A stretch of DNA of 64,000 bases from assembly GCA_964020975.1 (NCBI GenBank), contig CAXHWN010002490.1, positions 578,739 to 642,738 on the forward strand. The letters are read 5' to 3'. The notes under the pieces were generated by a model. That model made no database searches. It had not been told where the DNA came from and was given only the letters and a program-made list of their open reading frames with translations. Positions 47,961 through 60,730 of this stretch are shown piece after piece (the first letter of the stretch is position 1; each line of letters opens with the position of its first letter). The stretch is from Hermodice carunculata (lineage: Eukaryota; Annelida; Polychaeta; Eunicida; Amphinomidae). Position numbers and translations under genes: made by a program.

Positions 47961-48350
47961 ATTCAGTATAAGCAAAGCTACAGCACAAATAGCAGAGACA
48001 CTTGACCGTGGTTTAAGAATATTTTGCCAGTGAATGCCAGTAGTTTGACATGGGATGAGGCAGATTTGAATTCCACAGCCTGTAATGGAAATGTTGAGCA
48101 TGGTGCCCCCTCCCCCAGCCACCCCCACCCCCAAGCTGAGGGTGCTTCTGTGCTCAGGGGCTATAAATTCAAGGGTCTTCCAGTGGGAACTGAGCTGCAA
48201 CATGCCCAGTCACTGCCATCTGGCCAGCTTCAAGGGGTTGTCAATTAAGTCAGTAACCAGGCTTGCTAAACTCAATGAGGATTGACGAGGAGGGTATTAA
48301 TGACAGCTTATCTTCTCAGGTTGCCTTGTACATCTCTCAATGCTAAAGGA

Positions 48351-48452
48351 GCATTTATTGAATTAACAGATCTATTGCCACAAAACAGGCCAACTGCAGA
48401 AGCTGAGCAATGGATGTCTGCCTATAGATATGTAAACATGGCCACATGCTGA
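48351..48452 (+). mobile_element. Gag-like retroelement fossil fragment, second copy
   Basis: A 33-codon segment shares the TD-x-LLP-x-NR-x-EQW-x-SA pattern with 31575-31711. The two are clearly related but diverged, so each is an old separate insertion. Family not identified. Confidence 0.35.
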
Positions 48453-49029
48453 GAGAATTCCCTCCCCATGGCTGTGACATCACAGCTGCTTAGCAACCCT
48501 GACAAATCCAGGTCAAGTAAACACTGTAAACAACAAAGGCTCTGGTAGGAAGCACCATAAGAAGCTATACAAACCATAGGGGAGTGGAGGGATGCCATGC
48601 TAATATAATATTCATGAGTTTATATCTGAGTAGGCACCTGATCAGGTGCAGGTACTGATTAAATACAGCCCCACAATTCGTGAGGCGGCAGGTTTGGCAC
48701 CAGAGGTGCAATTGCATATGACAGGGCTTTAGAATCAAAATGGTGGCTGATCTGACGTACCTGCAGATGAGATAGTTTAGACAGGGAGTCTTGTATTCAT
48801 TTTACAGCCACATGCAGAATTTGCAATACAGGCCCCAGTTTGAATCTCACGAGGGTCAACTACTAGGTGTCCCAGCAGGCGGTAGCAAGCCAGTCTGGCC
48901 ACCCCTACAGTAGGGGCAGTGATGAGGGCAACAGGTCACCCATTGGCTTCTGTGGGGCGTACAACAGAGAGCAGTGCTCAAAGCAGCTGACTGTAGGGTC
49001 CTCCATAAGTGCATCACATCCCAAGTCAA

Positions 49030-49445
49030 AAAAAATGTTAACCGTTAGCTAACTGTTGGCTAACCGTTAGCTAACGGTTACCAAAGTGCTCACACCTCTC
49101 TAAATAGTTTTGGAGCTGCGAGCAAGCTGTTAGCAATTGAGTTCACCACTTGCTCACGGCTCTGTAAGAATGCTCACAGCTTACTCACAGCTCCCTTAAA
49201 ATGGTCACAGCTTGCTCACAGCTGATTTACAATGGTCACAGCTTGCTCACAGCTTGGGTTCAGTTTTTGGTACTGGTCACAGCTTGTTCACAGCTCCATG
49301 AAAATGTTCACAACTTGCTCACAGCTTGGACTTAGGTTTTTGCACTGATCACAGCTTGCTCACAGCTTGGACTCAGTTTTTTCGTACTGATCACAGCTTG
49401 CTCACAGCTTGGACTTCTAGTTTTTGGTACTGTTCATAACTTTAA
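49030..49445. repeat. Palindromic GTTAGCTAAC block and CACAGCTTGCTCACAGCT array
   Basis: Around 49034-49080 the sequence repeats AACCGTTAGCTAAC and its complement three times. This leads into an array of CACAGCTTGCTCACAGCT units, some spaced about 60 bp apart by TTGG-ACT-TTTTTGGTACTG spacers, up to 49445. It is non-coding. Confidence 0.75.
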
Positions 49446-49449
49446 CTTA

Positions 49450-50385
49450 GTTTCCTGCATGAACTGCTGCCTGTTGACAAAAATGCACTCCTGACCAGCT
49501 CCTCTTAACATAAATGTTAATAATCGGTACCAGGGGTTTGTACTGGATAGAAGTTAATTGTGCATAAAATATGGGCAATCCAATTTCAACAAATCCATTT
49601 GTCTTTAACTAAAACCACACATTTGCAATGAGAAATCACAGTCCAGTAATTATAACTTTCGGCTAGTTTACTGACGTTTTGTTCACACAATCTTCCAGTT
49701 TTAACTCATTATGGCCAGGAAACACATTAATTAATTTGGCCTAAATAACAGGAACCATTGTATATGTAAATTTTCAGTTACTCAATACACAGTTATAATC
49801 TTTGAGCCATTTTCATTCAATATCATGTGTGCCCATCTAGCTGTAATTTTAGTTTACTCCTGCATAACACCATATTTCAGTTTAAATACTCTTATAAATG
49901 TGTAATGTACACAGGAGTAGAAATTAAACATGACAGTCTCTTCATGCAATATTTGAATTTACATACCAGCCATTATTGCATGGTAATGGCAAATATAGAA
50001 GGATCAATGCAAAGGATATGATACAACCATGGGTACATTTAAAAATAATAATAAAAAAAACAAAAAAAACAAGCAAAACTGCTGGAATGAAAAATGGCAT
50101 CTGCTTCAATGTTTTTACTTAACTTTTCCATAAAATTAAGGGAAAAAAATGAATTATAAATAAGTGATGAGACCTACATGAGGTATTAGGAAAGTAGTAT
50201 GTAAAAAACTCCTGTCAGTGCAGGTTGGATACTGACTGCCCCCCCCCCCCAAATGAAATAAAATAAAAACACAAAATCTGTTGAAACTTGATCTCTAACT
50301 CAACACTTCATGTATGAAAGTAGAATCATGTCAAGTTTGTGTTTCTATGATAATAACTTATAAATGAAATGTCGGACAAATTTAC
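49450..50385. other. No supported gene
   Basis: AT-rich sequence with a C-run at 50240-50249. No exon-like block was found. Confidence 0.35.
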
Positions 50386-51044
<659 letters not shown>

Positions 51045-51899
51045 AAAAAAATCCAGGAATGTTTTTTAAGTCCTAGAGACCCATATTAATTCTGCAAATA
51101 AAATTCAGATTTTGATAAAACCTGTACCAATTTAAAGTCATTTCCACATTAGTATGGGCATGTCAAATTTCAAATCTTTGTCACAAATCTGTGTGCTTAT
51201 TCAACAATTAGCTCATAAAGTTGCATTTCTTTCCAGACAATGGTAGAAATAATGACAATTTTAACAAGTGCAGTACATGGCAACTTGACTTGTCCATCAC
51301 ATTATTCACTGTCTCTCAGCTTTTGTGCATATGATAGCAATGTTTGGTGCCTAAATATAGCATCAAGTTCAACCCCAAAGCACAGAGGTCAAATTTCAAC
51401 AGACAGTACCAGTCATCCTGACCTCTCCAAACACTTGTTGTTGATTTGCTGAGGGAGGCTGGTCACCCAGATTTAAACTGAATACTGGAATGACTTATCA
51501 TGGGGAAGCTCACGGTGGAAGTAGGATGATGCCAGATTGTTGTGATGTTTTGGAAGATGATGCCCGTCACTGTAAGCTAGTGTCACATTTGTGTGCACTA
51601 ATAAGGGTGGCTACAACACAAGGACATTATAGCAGACTGGCATGTGGGCAGCTGGCTCCAACCTAAGATCCAAGTGGAGCAATGTGAAGTTTCTTTTGCA
51701 TACAAAAGCAACCAAATGTAAGACTACTGTGAATGTGCCAGTTGGCCTGATCATGCATGGACTGGAATATGATAAGAGTGTACACAGGATCTTATACAAT
51801 ATGGACCTACTTTGGCATCATTATTGGCACCAGAGACAAAAGTATTGTAACAACAAGTGCACAGTGATCCAAAGAATCTATGTCCCTAGCCACAATATA

Positions 51900-52680
51900 C
51901 AGAAGAAAGCTACACAATGTGTACAGCATGTCTGGATGCACAAAAAATGATGTGTTCTTGGGCCCTCTAACCTTGAAAGTAGGTCAAGGCCAAAAGCAAT
52001 ACATGGTGCACATGGCCTTGGTATGATGCATCTCTGGTATAAATTTCATTATTCTATCTTTTAGGGTTCTAGAGATATATGCTCCAGGACAGATAGATGG
52101 ACGGACAGATGGATGGACACGGACCCTATGCCTACTAACTCTATGTCCCCCTATATGCAGAAGAAAGCTATACAATGTATACAGCATGTCTGGATGCACA
52201 AAATTGATATGATCTTGGGCCCTGTGACTTTGGAAATGGGTCAAGGTCAATACATGGTGCACATGCCCTTGGTATGATGCATCTCTGGTATAAATTTCAT
52301 TATTCTACCTATCTAAGGGTTCTAAAGATATGCTGCCAGACACACGAAAATGGATATGTTCTTGGGCCCTGTTTTCAAGGTGAAAAACAATACACAGTGC
52401 ACATGCCCATGGCATGATGCATCTCTGGTATAAATTTCATTATTCTATCCCTTAGGGTTCTTGAGATATGCTCCTGGATGGACGGAAGGACAAACGGACC
52501 TCTCTAGTATGATACACTTATGTAGAAAAACATGACCCATATTCATAAGTATCAAACCCAACAATGACAGCAAAGAGATTTCAGAGTCACCAAAGCATCC
52601 ACGGACAGACCCTATCCCTACTAATTCTATGTCCACTTTTGCCACCTTCGGTGGCTGGGGACAATTAAGCAACAGCCACA
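51900..52680 (+). mobile_element. Non-autonomous element with ~240-bp monomers, GGAC repeats and GCCACC/GGTGGC hairpin
   Basis: The phrases 'CAGCATGTCTGGATGCACAAA' (split here: CAGCATGTCTGG, ATGCACAAA) and GATGCATCTCTGGTATAAAT recur about 240 bp apart, then at a shorter distance in a third partial unit. GGACGGACAGATGGATGGAC simple repeats occur twice. The right end has a hairpin GCCACC-TTC-GGTGGC near 52640, set between TGTCC and GGGGACA. Confidence 0.45.
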
Positions 52681-53128
52681 ATCCAAGTGTGCATGCCATA
52701 CACACACATATATAAGCAAAAACATATTCCTGAATGGAATTATAGTGGAATTCAATTAAAATTCCAATCTGCTCTATTACCTTGTGGAAAAATGTGTTGC
52801 ATGTATTCCTTCATTCAGCTTTCAGTCTCCAGTGTATGTAGTGCTGTTATCTTCATTGTTCTCAATTTATTAGAGAGTTTCCAGAACTGATATCCCTGAG
52901 GTTATTTTTTGTGAAAACTATAGTATGCTGGAAGTGAATGACATTTTATATATTTATACCATTTACTCCAGTAGACAACACATTTTATATCTGTCAAATA
53001 ACTAAAAGGTAAATGTTTATCAAACTGACCATGTTAGCTCCAAAATTGGGCTTTTCACTTACTAAAATCACAAACTTAATAAACAAATAAATGGTCTGTG
53101 AAATTGAAAAAAAAAAACACAGAAAGGA

Positions 53129-54640
53129 ACTAGAAAAGAAGATTTGCTTCACAGCAAATCAATCTGGGTGCCTTCAAAATGAGAACAAGTTGAAGTTAGT
53201 AGGACAACACAATGTCCAGCAGTGTAACCATGGTAACCAAATGATGTATATTTCACTCATTTGTGAAATGTCCCAAGAGTTACCAAAGAACACTATGGTA
53301 ACATTTAATTTTACAAAACATAAGATACCATGGGTTTTTTATATAACATTAGCTACTTGCTTCACCAACTTACAAATACTACAAGTATAGTGTAGAGCCA
53401 CGAACACTTATTAATTTTACTTTATAGTTCTCCTAGATGTTCCAGAGTCTTGTTTTCAACATACACATTTTGAATAGCACAGATCACAGCAAAATTTTTA
53501 GGAGTTGTTGATGATCTATTTCCCTCCATAAATAAGACAAATTTTACTCTTGTAGATAACCCATTTTTATGTTTGTAAATTAACTAAAAGGTAAAAGTTT
53601 ATCAAACTGACCATGTCAGCTCCAAAACTGGGCTTTTTAGTCACTAAAATCACAAACTTAATGAATAAAAAAATGGTCTGTGAAATTGACTTCAAATTGG
53701 CACAAGATGGCAATGCTGTGCAAAAAAACTGAGGTGAATTATACAAAAAAATGTACATTTTGTTCCCATATCAAGCAATTTGTCTTATGCAGCAAAAGTT
53801 AACATGAAACCATATATTTTATTCATCCATATTCAGCTATCTGAATATTCATATTCAAAAGCAATTCAGATAAGAGATGCCTTCTGGGTGCCTTCAAGGC
53901 CAGGGTTATTTGCCATGCTGCATTTAATTTTCTGACAAGGGCAGATTTGTGGACTTCAGAGTGGGAATTATTTGCAGGCTCTGAAATTAAGTAATAGATT
54001 TCAATGGTATGTCTATAATATAGCATATGTTCACTTGTCAAAATTTTTAAATTTTGTTTATGTAAGTAATTTGCATAAATGAAAATCCTACAACTTTGCT
54101 TCACTGTTCAACGGATACGGCTGTATCACAAAACCAAAAATTGAAATTAGTTTGACATCTCTATGTGTAACAATTTTGGAACATATTCATGATTTAAATT
54201 TTGCATGTGTGCCTAATTTGCATAAATTAAAATCCTACAACACTGCTCAATGGACAGGGCTATATCACAAACCTGTAAATTGAAATGGGCTTGGCATCTC
54301 TATCTATAATAGTTTTGGAAGATATTCATGATTTAAATTTTGCATATGTGCCTAATTAACAAAAGATAAAATATTACAACTTTGCTTTACAGTTCAGCGC
54401 ATGGGGATTTATCATACACCTAAGAATTGAAGTAAGAATGGCATCTCTATCTGTGATGGTTTGGAAGATAAGAAGCTTTTAACATTTTAACTGCCCCTAA
54501 TTTGCGTAATTATGAACAACATGCCAATTCAATACCCAGGTGCACAGCTTCACTGGTAGGTGAATCTATATGCCAAATATGGTGATCGCAGGTGCAGCAG
54601 TTTCTGAGATTCTGTGTGGACAAATTTGGGTGCCATTAAA
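53129..54640 (+). mobile_element. Family A copy, diverged
   Basis: It starts with ACTAGAAAAGAAGATTTGCT at 53129 and the 'GGGTGCC' block. From 54060 on it shows monomers with 'GCCTAATTTGCATAAATTAA' and 'TGGAAGATATTCATGATTTA'. The segment 53400-54050 is less clearly related and includes a second copy of a phrase near 53050 (AAAACTGGGCTTTTTAGTCA type), so the boundaries inside are uncertain. Confidence 0.45.
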
Positions 54641-54642
54641 AT

Positions 54643-55885
54643 AACTAGAAAGAACATTTGCTTCAAGGTAAATCTGTTTAGGTGCCTTCAAAATGACAAC
54701 AGTTTGAAATGCAACACTTTGCCAATGTTAAACATAATCTAAATTTTGTGCATTAGCCTAATTTGCATTAATTAAAGGGGAACAGCAGTGAAAGTTTTTA
54801 CTTTTTTTAGTCATTAATGGTCATTTTAGGTGTTCATGTGACAAATTTTCAACATTTTTTCTCAAACAGGTATTTAGTTAGAGCTATTTTTTATTTCCAG
54901 TAGGTGTTCTGACATGTGATGTCACCTGGGCTACCCTCCATATATAATACACAAACCTTGAGGGGCACCAAGCTGAGATACACAACATTAGCAGGCATAT
55001 CATAATGACTTGTGTACTGTGTTAATCACCCCCTTTGATCTTATCAGTGTGGTATATTAGTTGACACCTGCTTCAATAGTTGATTACACAACCTCAGGAG
55101 CTGTTAGCTTGTGTATATTGATTTCTGCTTTTTCTTTCCTCATTAATCCTCATTAAATGAGTAAATATCTCAGTTTAGTAAATTTGATTATATCTATACA
55201 CACTGCTTCATCCATAGTAAAAGTGGAATATGTGTACTTGGTCAGGGTTCCATGTTTTTGTCAAAGTTTTACTCGGCTTTCATTGCATTAGCTGTAGCAG
55301 TTAGCCCAGATGACATCACAACCCCTCATTTACATATCTAAGAAACCTTGATATCTACTTATCCAGTTGGGAATAAAGTTTGCATTTTCTGATATTGGGT
55401 CACATTTAATATATGAAACAACTCAAAAATTGTAAATTATCACCGCAGTACCCCTTTAAAATGCTACAACTTCAGTTCTTGGTTCACTGGATGTGGCCAG
55501 GTCACAAACTTATAAGCTGAAGTTTGAATGACACCATTATCTATTATAATTTTGAAGCTATTCAAGATTTCAATTTTGTGTTACATCTTATTTGCATAAA
55601 TTAAAATTGTACAACTTTGGTCCATGGTTCACTGGATGCAACTATGTCATAAACTTGTAAGAAGTTGGAATGGCACTCTATCTATAATAGTTTTGGAGAT
55701 ATTCCACTTTCAAATTTCACAATGCCCCTAACCAGCAGAATTTTAAATTCTCCACCTTTCATATACTGTCCATTATATTGGCAGGTGTCACAAACCTATA
55801 CATGCACCTTGAAATTTTGTGTCTGTCTGCAACAGTTTGGAAGATGGAGCTTTTAAAATTTTAATTGCCCCTAATGTACATCCAC
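54643..55885 (+). mobile_element. Family A copy interrupted by a Kolobok-like MITE
   Basis: It starts with ACTAGAAAGAACATTTGCTT. The monomer phrase 'CCTAATTTGCATTAATTAA' stops at 54775 and resumes at 55456 with 'TTAAAATGCTACAACTT', exactly as expected if the 680 bp between were inserted at a TTAA. Further monomers continue to about 55885. Confidence 0.65.
54776..55455. mobile_element. 680-bp Kolobok/piggyBac-like MITE with TTAA duplication
   Basis: The termini AGGGGAACAGCAGTGA and TCACCGCAGTACCCCT are inverted repeats with few differences, and TTAA flanks both sides (54772-54775 and 55456-55459). TTAA duplications are made by Kolobok and piggyBac transposases; the AGGGG start fits Kolobok-type MITEs better. 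There is no reading frame inside. It is younger than the family A copy it sits in. Confidence 0.85.
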
Positions 55886-55889
55886 ATGG

Positions 55890-57370
55890 TTCATTTTCAC
55901 AAAGTTTCACAACTAAAATTTGCAAAATGCTATTTCTAGTAGGACTTGCATCTTTGCTATAAATCCAAACCAGGGCTGCCTGCAGTGGCATTTTCATGAG
56001 CTAAGTTGCTACCCACCCACCCCTGCAAATACTTTGAGGGGGGGGGGGGCAGGGGGAGATCTCCCAGATACCAATCAGTCAACAGGAACACCCCCCCCCA
56101 GCCCCAATGATTAATAATGTTACCCAAAGTTCTTATCATGTTTTGGGTCATAGAGCAATACACGTGTTGGCTGACAAGTCATAATAAAACATGAAATAAG
56201 TGTGCCATGTAATCATTGACAGGGTCTCCCGACCCATACCTTAGAACCAGCAATAAATTAAAGAACTGTCCATAAGTCTGCTAGGAGCTCTTCTCATTAA
56301 GACCATCTTTTTTTTAGCCACAATTTTATGCAATTCAAACAAACAACCACATGTTTGAGTACAATCTGCAAACTTTGTAAATGATAGAAATATTTCAATC
56401 TGTATTTTGTAAATGTAGAAATGTATATGTTGAAATGGGGAAATGCCTGGTTTCTTTCACATTTTACACCATGAAATACTGTTACTTTCTTCAGTCTTGG
56501 TTGTCAGTGTCAGTGCTACTAATACGCCGTATGCATATTAATTTCCCGCCACAAAGCACGGGTTTGACGCCAGGCGCTCACAGAGGTGCCAAGTCTCCCG
56601 ATTTGGCGGGAGATCTCCCGTTTTTCTAATGATATAAATCACCCAATTTTGTCTATCTCCCGCTTTTTCACCGGTTTCCTCCATTATAATATAATAGGAC
56701 TCACGCTTTTTGCAACATTTTTCAGCTTGGGCACCCGTTTTATATTTTGGGCAACTTGGCACCTCTGCGCCCACGGGGGACGTGTGGGTCACACCACTGT
56801 CAGAGACAGGGCCATATGTTCATTTCTCACAAAATTAGCATTTTTGTAGCAATTTTAGTTCACAAATGCCAAACTAGTATTTTTCTAGTACATCCCAAGC
56901 CATATATAAGAAAAACTTCCATATGCCTTTAATAAGTATTCTGTATTTCCAAAATATTAGTAACATCCGGCTTGTCCCTATGTACAGGTACCGACCCGTA
57001 GCTGGAAATAGCTCCCCAAGTGAGCACAAGCAATCAAGTATGTAGTTGGGGCAGGAACTTAGTATGCATATCTCCTATTATTGCCAGGGCACAGCCCTAC
57101 AACCTGTAACATGTCTAACAATACTGCTACCCTCATCAGAGTGACATCTACATCTTCACACCTGAACAGTAACCATATATGACTGATATCACATCATTAA
57201 CATCCAACTTACAGAAATGGAATAGTTTAGCCTGCTTATATACAAATAGGAGCAACAGAGCCATATCTTCCATGTAGTTTCTGACCTCCCCCACCCCTGC
57301 CCCATCAAAAAAGCATAATGCAATCACTATGTTCCACACCCAATCACAGTCTATGTCTTCAACTATAACT
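55890..57370. other. No supported gene; possible worn Penelope-type end on the minus strand
   Basis: A G-run (56039-56050) and a C-run (56092-56099) are present. The sequences 'AGGTGCCAAGT' near 56584 and 'ACTTGGCACCT' near 56754 are inverted copies about 170 bp apart, marking a small inverted-repeat unit (about 56583-56766). On the minus strand CTGATGA at 57139-57133 is followed by GGGTAGC and AGACATG, a worn hammerhead-like order at best. Confidence 0.35.
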
Positions 57371-57372
57371 TA

Positions 57373-58621
57373 ACTAGAAAAGAAAGATTTGCTTGAAAGC
57401 AAATCTGTCTGTGTGTGTGAAAAATTTGCACAATTACAAAAATATGCAGTGTTGCAACACTTACAATTTGAGTCCAACATTAATAAAATTGGATGGAAAG
57501 TGACCAAATTATGGCTAGATGAAACATTCAAAAGACAAAAATTGACCTTAACCTTTAGAGGTCAGATGTAAATGAAAAAATGTGGAGTGTTACATTATCT
57601 ACAGTGTGAGCCCAACATGATCAAAATTGGATGAAAATTGACAGAGTTATCGCTATATGAATATCTCAAACGTCGGAATGACCTTGACCTTTAGAGGTCA
57701 TATGTAAATTACAAAAATGAGCAGCGTTACAATTTCTACAATTTAAGTCCAACATCATCAAAACAATATATACAATTTGAGCTCAGTATGATTAAAATTG
57801 GATAAAAATTGACCAAGTTATGGCTGGATGAAGATTTCAAAGGTGCGAATGACCTTCACCTTTGACCTTAAGAGGTGACATGTGATTACAAAAATGTGCA
57901 ATGTTACAATATCTATAATTTGAGCCCAACATGATCAAAATTGGATTAAAAGTGACTGAGTTATGGCTAGATGAATATTTCAAAGGTCCAAATGACCTTG
58001 ATCTTTCACCTCTAGAGGTCATATGTAAATTATATAAATGTGAAGTGTTACAGTAGCTACAATTTGTGTCCAACATGATCAAAATTGGATGATAATTGAC
58101 TGAGTTATAGCTACATGAATATTTCAAATGGCAAAATGACCTTGACCTTTGACTTTTAGAGGTCACATGTAAATTACAAAAATGTGCAGTGTTACAGTAG
58201 CTACAATATGTGTCCAACATGATCAAAATTGGATGGAAATTGACCAAGTTATGGCTGAATGAATATTTCAAATGTACAAATGACCTTGACCTTTCACCTT
58301 TAGAGGTCACATGTAAATTACAAAAATGTGTAGTGTTACAATATCTACAATTTGGGTCCAACATCATCAAAATCGGATGAATACTTTGGAAGCCAGAAGC
58401 AATTGAATTTTTTTAATTACCCTAATTTGCATAATTTTCAAAATCTTGACTATTCAGAATGATATGCAAAACTTCACTGCAGGTGCTATAACCATGCAAA
58501 GTTTGAAGTTTCTAGCTTGCACAGTGTCTCAGTTTAAGGCGACACAAAAATCTGGCGATAAGAAAGAAAGAAAGAAAGAATATTGGGTAAAACAATATGT
58601 CTGTGTTCACACACAGACATA
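57373..58621 (+). mobile_element. Family A element, complete plan: palindromic start, 144-bp monomers, GAAA tail, hairpin
   Basis: The start ACTAGAAAAGAAAGATTTGC leads into GATTTGCTTGAAAGCAAATC and GTCTGTGTGTGTG. The monomer phrase TGTTAC(A) recurs at 57902, 58046, 58190 and 58334, an exact 144-bp period, each unit with GACCTTGACCTTT and AGAGGTCACATGTAAATTAC. A short GAAA run (58560-58579) and the hairpin TATGTCTGTGT / ACACACAGACATA (58597-58621) end it. The 5' GTCTGTGTG block is complementary to the 3' CACACAGAC arm, a subterminal inverted repeat. The 144-bp unit keeps a 177-residue minus-strand frame open as 48-residue repeats, which I do not consider a gene. Confidence 0.7.
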
Positions 58622-58629
58622 ATAAATCA

Positions 58630-60240
58630 ATTTTATCCATGCCAAAATGTTGAAAATTCAGAACTTCAAAAGCCACATAAATTTATAACCTATTTCACCT
58701 ATAAATGACATTTGACTTGAAATAGTGCATTGACCACCAAATCTGAAATATCTTTTATAAATCATCCATTGCCTATATTGGATGAATCACCGTCTAAATA
58801 TAAATGTAAAGTGAATACTGGGCAAGTGTATGGAACGGCAAAATGCCTGCTCCTTCTAAACACAAAGCCTAAATGTCAGACCGGTTTTGTCCTAAGCTGG
58901 ACTCCTCTGAGTGACAAGCTTCAGTGGTCAAGCTGAGATGAACTGAGCTATCGAACTGAAATAACATATTATTACGTCGCCTTTTATACCTCAGGTGACA
59001 CCAACTTAAGTAACGTAAAAGTTACGTTAGAAACCTAACATTAGAAAAAATCTATGTCAGTATAGCTAACTGTCAATATTTATACATCAACTTGTTCATC
59101 ACGTGATATGGGCTTTATGCACATGAATAAACAGTGGTTGCTAGGGTTTGTCCGGTCATCTAAATATAAATGTAACTTTCTCTAAGACATGCATATATGT
59201 TATAAAGGAAATCTTTAATCAAATTCAATAATACACTCTAATAAAATATCTCCTGCAACTGCTCAACGTATGCTGTTGTATTTTTGGTCAAATGGTGTTT
59301 GTGTCCTGGAACTCCATGTCAGAACAAGAGGGCTATGTTACAGCGTGTCCTCAGCTGATCTTAATATACACGTAGATTTCAACTCCTGAAAAAGTCCCAC
59401 CCAGGGCAAAGAGTAATCAGAATTGTCTGTATGCAATTTTACATTCTATCATGGGCAGTGGGCAACAGCCAATCAGATGGCTGCATCAAGCAATTTATAA
59501 TGAACTGGGGTTTTTTTCGTTTGTTTTATGAATGTGAACAACATTTATCTGTCCAAAAGAAACTATAATTTTGTGTTTCCATACCTTATATTTGAAGCAT
59601 ACAGTTTGAGGTGTTAAAATTTTTCAATGTAGGCCACAACGCTTTGTTTACATACATGCAGTGCCATCTGTTGACAGAATTGGAAACTTCCATTTGAAAC
59701 AGTTGGCCTACAGATTCCACTATTTGGGATTCCTAATCAATTCCAAATGTGATGCTAAAGTTGCACACATTGTTAACTCATAGTCCATGTGTGTGTGTGT
59801 GTGTGTGTGTGTGGTACTCTAAGGTTGATAGAATCAATGGAACTCTTTGCTTGCATTAACTTACAAACACTTAAATTCAGAGCGGTAATTTGGCACTATG
59901 CAAACTTCTGCATTCTAAATGCAAGAATAATTTCTTTGTGTTTTCTATAAAACAGTCCATACTCTGAAAACACTGGAGCACATGAGAATGCTCTTACGTA
60001 ATAGGTCTGCATACCCTTAAAATTTGTAAAATGGAGCAAACTCTCATCACACCCAATCTTAAAAGCAAAATTCAAAAATAAATCTCAACTTGTCAATCAC
60101 AAGCCATGTCCCCAGAAAATAAAAATTCATTGAACAAGAAATTATCATTGTGTAACCTATCAGTAGGGACAGATCCTTTTTGCTTTGAGAAGTAAAACAT
60201 GAGGTGTTCACGGACACATGGATGACTGATGCAGACCTGT
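58630..60240. other. No supported gene; (GT)n at 59792-59812
   Basis: AT-rich sequence with a short GT run and no recognisable exon or element ends. Confidence 0.35.
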
Positions 60241-60250
60241 TCAATACTAT

Positions 60251-60278
60251 GCTCAGCTGACTTGTCAGTCAGCTGATC
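60251..60278 (+). repeat. Terminal hairpin GCTCAGCTGACT / AGTCAGCTGATC
   Basis: The 12-bp arms surround TGTC. It resembles the hairpins at 12971-12998 and 13154-13180 and is probably the end of another worn copy of that element. Confidence 0.5.
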
Positions 60279-60605
60279 TACTCACTGATGCATGACCTAT
60301 TGAGCTAATTTGGCTGAAACCCACTCAAGTTTGATCAATGTTTGTCCACCAACCTTCAAGGAAGTTGAAAATGTAAATCCCATTTTAAAAAACAAGGAAT
60401 GGGTCGATTGGACATAACTGTGGTATTAAACAGCTGATGAGATGTTGGCAAACCAGGCTGCTAATCAAGTTCTAAACTTGACAGCTTTTTTTTGTTTTTG
60501 TTTTTGTTTTTTTTTAAACACTGGTTCTACTTCATTCCTTCATCAGATAGTTTTGGACAGGGAGCTACATGTGTGCATCACAGATCTTAAGTCTCTGTAC
60601 TCACC

Positions 60606-60730
60606 CTTGGCCTCGCCTGCCTCGGCATACCTCCGGAGGAGACCCTCACAACTTCGGTACGCCGCCGTAACTGCACCCTGCTGAGCAAGACTCACCCTGC
60701 CAGGGTCTGGAATTGAGACTACTGGCTGCA
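60606..60730 (-). CDS. Candidate host exon, unrecognised
   Basis: On the minus strand a GC-rich open stretch (AVTAAYRSCEGLLRRYAEAG is its central part) ends at an ideal donor, CCAAGG/GTGAGTAC. A good acceptor, TTTTGTCCTTTGCAG, lies about 30 bp upstream of its first ATG; in that frame a stop precedes the ATG, so it could be a first coding exon with 5' UTR, or use the closer acceptor CTATTCAG. A second possible donor (GGCAGG/GTGAGTC) lies inside. The composition and helix-like residues favour coding. No family is recognised and no partner exon was found. Confidence 0.4.

Noticed and set aside
57100-57160. Hammerhead ribozyme on the minus strand (CTGATGA at 57139)
   Set aside because: The GAAA box is replaced by AGAC and stem II does not pair; at most a remote relative.
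57837-58370. 177-residue minus-strand frame made of 48-residue repeats
   Set aside because: The 144-bp monomer is divisible by three, so one frame stays open by chance. It lies wholly inside a family A element and has no start context or known domain.
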